This document shows, piece by piece, positions 50,227 through 51,154 of a stretch of 51,154 bases of DNA. The translations under genes and the position numbers were made by a program. Under the pieces are notes generated by a model. The model saw only the letters and a program-made list of their open reading frames with translations. It made no database searches and had not been told where the DNA came from. The DNA is taken from NCBI GenBank assembly GCA_964392615.1, contig CAYMRB010000009.1, positions 1-51,154 on the forward strand, written 5' to 3'. Within the stretch, counting starts at the first letter, position 1, and each line of letters opens with the position of its first letter. This DNA is from CAYMRB01 sp964392615. Lineage in GTDB: Bacteria; Planctomycetota; UBA8108.

Positions 50227-51154
50227 ATGCCGCGCGTTGTCTTGCCACTGCTCGTCGCTTCTCTGTGGACGCAGCCGCTCGCCGCACGCGAGGAGCTGGT
50301 CGCGTTCGAATCCGACTGGAGGTACTTTCGCGGCCGAATGGAGCCATCCTCTCCACTGGAGGCATGGCGCGAGTCCGCGTTCGACGACGGCGGCTGGGAG
50401 GAGGGCCGCGCCCGCTTCGGCTACGGCGTCGGCGAACACGCAACGGTCCTCGACGACATGCGCGGCGCGTACTCGACGCTGTACGTGCGGCGGCGTTTCG
50501 ACGTGGCCGACCCGGCGGCCGTCCAGGCGCTCGTCTTCAAGGCGTTCTTCGACGGAGGTTTCATCTGCTGGCTCAACGGCGCGGAGATCACGCGGCGCAA
50601 CGCGGGCGACCGTGGCGAGGAGCTGCCGTTCGACGCGACATCGCGCGGCTGGAATTGGGTCGGCCCGACGCCGCGCACGTCGTTCGTCAGCGCGGCGATC
50701 GAGCACCTCGTTCCCGGCGAGAACGTGCTGGCGGTGCAGGCGCTGAACTTCGAGGTCGACGACGACGAGTTCACGCTCGACGTCGCGTTGTGGGCGAACG
50801 ACGCGCTGCAGGTCTGCCCGCGCGACCTCGTGTGCCTCCCGCGCGTGCGCGACGGATCGATCGTGCTGAGCTGGACGCCGCACGCGACGTACGACGCGAT
50901 CGAGATCACCCGCGACGGCGTCGAGGTCGAGGGGTCGCCGCTCGCGGGTGACGCATCGGAGTGGACCGACGTCACGGTGGGGAACTTCCGCCACGAGTAC
51001 GTCGTCACCGCGCGGCTCGGCAGTACCGCCTGCGAGCCGCTGCGCTGCTCGACCGCGTCGAGCTTTCCATTGATCGACCGGCACGCCGAGTGGTCCTACT
51101 TCGGCAGCCCCGAGCCGCCGTTCGATCCGGAGCCGCCGGTCGATCCGCCGACTC
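50227..51154 (+). CDS. Secreted protein with jelly-roll-like domain, 3' end beyond window
   Basis: The frame is open from the ATG at 50227 (AGGA upstream) to the right edge, 309 codons. Signal peptide MPRVVLPLLVASLWTQPLAA. Residues about 25-200 fit a galactose-binding-like module frequently found in planctomycete and verrucomicrobial secreted proteins with CotH or lamin-tail domains: ESDWRYFRGRMEPSSPLEAW, FDDGGWEEGRARFGYG, YSTLYVRRRFDV, FFDGGFICWLNGAEITRRNAG and GENVLAVQALNFE. A fibronectin III-like stretch follows (SIVLSWTPHATYDAIEITRDG), then a Pro/Glu/Asp linker at the edge. The downstream domain that would define function is not visible. Divergent from the FG-GAP/dockerin gene. Confidence 0.85.
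   Translation, partial: MPRVVLPLLVASLWTQPLAAREELVAFESDWRYFRGRMEPSSPLEAWRESAFDDGGWEEGRARFGYGVGEHATVLDDMRGAYSTLYVRRRFDVADPAAVQALVFKAFFDGGFICWLNGAEITRRNAGDRGEELPFDATSRGWNWVGPTPRTSFVSAAIEHLVPGENVLAVQALNFEVDDDEFTLDVALWANDALQVCPRDLVCLPRVRDGSIVLSWTPHATYDAIEITRDGVEVEGSPLAGDASEWTDVTVGNFRHEYVVTARLGSTACEPLRCSTASSFPLIDRHAEWSYFGSPEPPFDPEPPVDPPT

Overview
The window looks like a draft or metagenomic scaffold from an uncultured member of the Planctomycetota. It has high GC, four sulfatase domains in three genes, Tat-exported Gfo/Idh/MocA proteins, a DUF6807 (PmoA-like) protein, FG-GAP/UnbV-TPR proteins, a histone-H1-like/DksA fusion, and large secreted proteins carrying paired dockerin-like repeats with a Cys-rich tail. 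A run of 10 N at 25254-25263 is a scaffold join that splits one very large gene. I see no rRNA, complete tRNA, CRISPR array, transposase or phage gene. Taxonomy is inference from gene families, not from a marker gene.

Layout. 1-4.9 kb: a truncated membrane TMTC-like/TPR gene, a hybrid histidine kinase and a radical SAM protein. 4.9-12.8 kb: a fused double sulfatase; a divergent pair that reads as a trans-3-hydroxy-L-proline pathway (Cys/Thr-type dehydratase plus ornithine-cyclodeaminase-family reductase); a small membrane protein; a second sulfatase. 12.9-17 kb: a secreted beta-helix/dockerin protein and a divergent Gfo/Idh-DUF6807 pair, followed by a tRNA 3'-end-like fragment. 17-21 kb: a HEAT-repeat protein, a third sulfatase lacking the conserved Arg of its signature, and a TPR/thioredoxin-fold lipoprotein. 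21.3-26 kb: a secreted protein of at least 1,569 residues with its own terminator, a consensus-like promoter and a leader of about 400 nt.

26.5-31.8 kb: type I asparaginase, a thioredoxin/PDZ protein with a heme-type CxxCH motif, then a GH109-like glycosidase and a UroD-like protein in an operon behind a leader hairpin that can only act on their own transcript. 31.9-35.6 kb: a small lipoprotein, the H1-like/DksA fusion, an ACP-phosphodiesterase-like protein and a netrin-like/dockerin secreted protein. 35.7-44.5 kb: two adjacent FG-GAP/UnbV/TPR proteins with opposite domain order, divergent from an RND/MMPL exporter across a near-perfect palindrome overlapping a TTGACA box. 44.5-51 kb: an alpha/beta-hydrolase-SGNH fusion, a 1,127-residue FG-GAP/dockerin protein, and the 5' part of another secreted protein cut by the window edge.

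Most genes serve envelope and extracellular functions: removing sulfate and sugars from polysaccharides or glycoproteins, using amino acids from such material (asparagine, hydroxyproline), and displaying large surface proteins. Two near-identical long perfect inverted repeats, 19 kb apart in intergenic DNA, look like members of a dispersed hairpin family.
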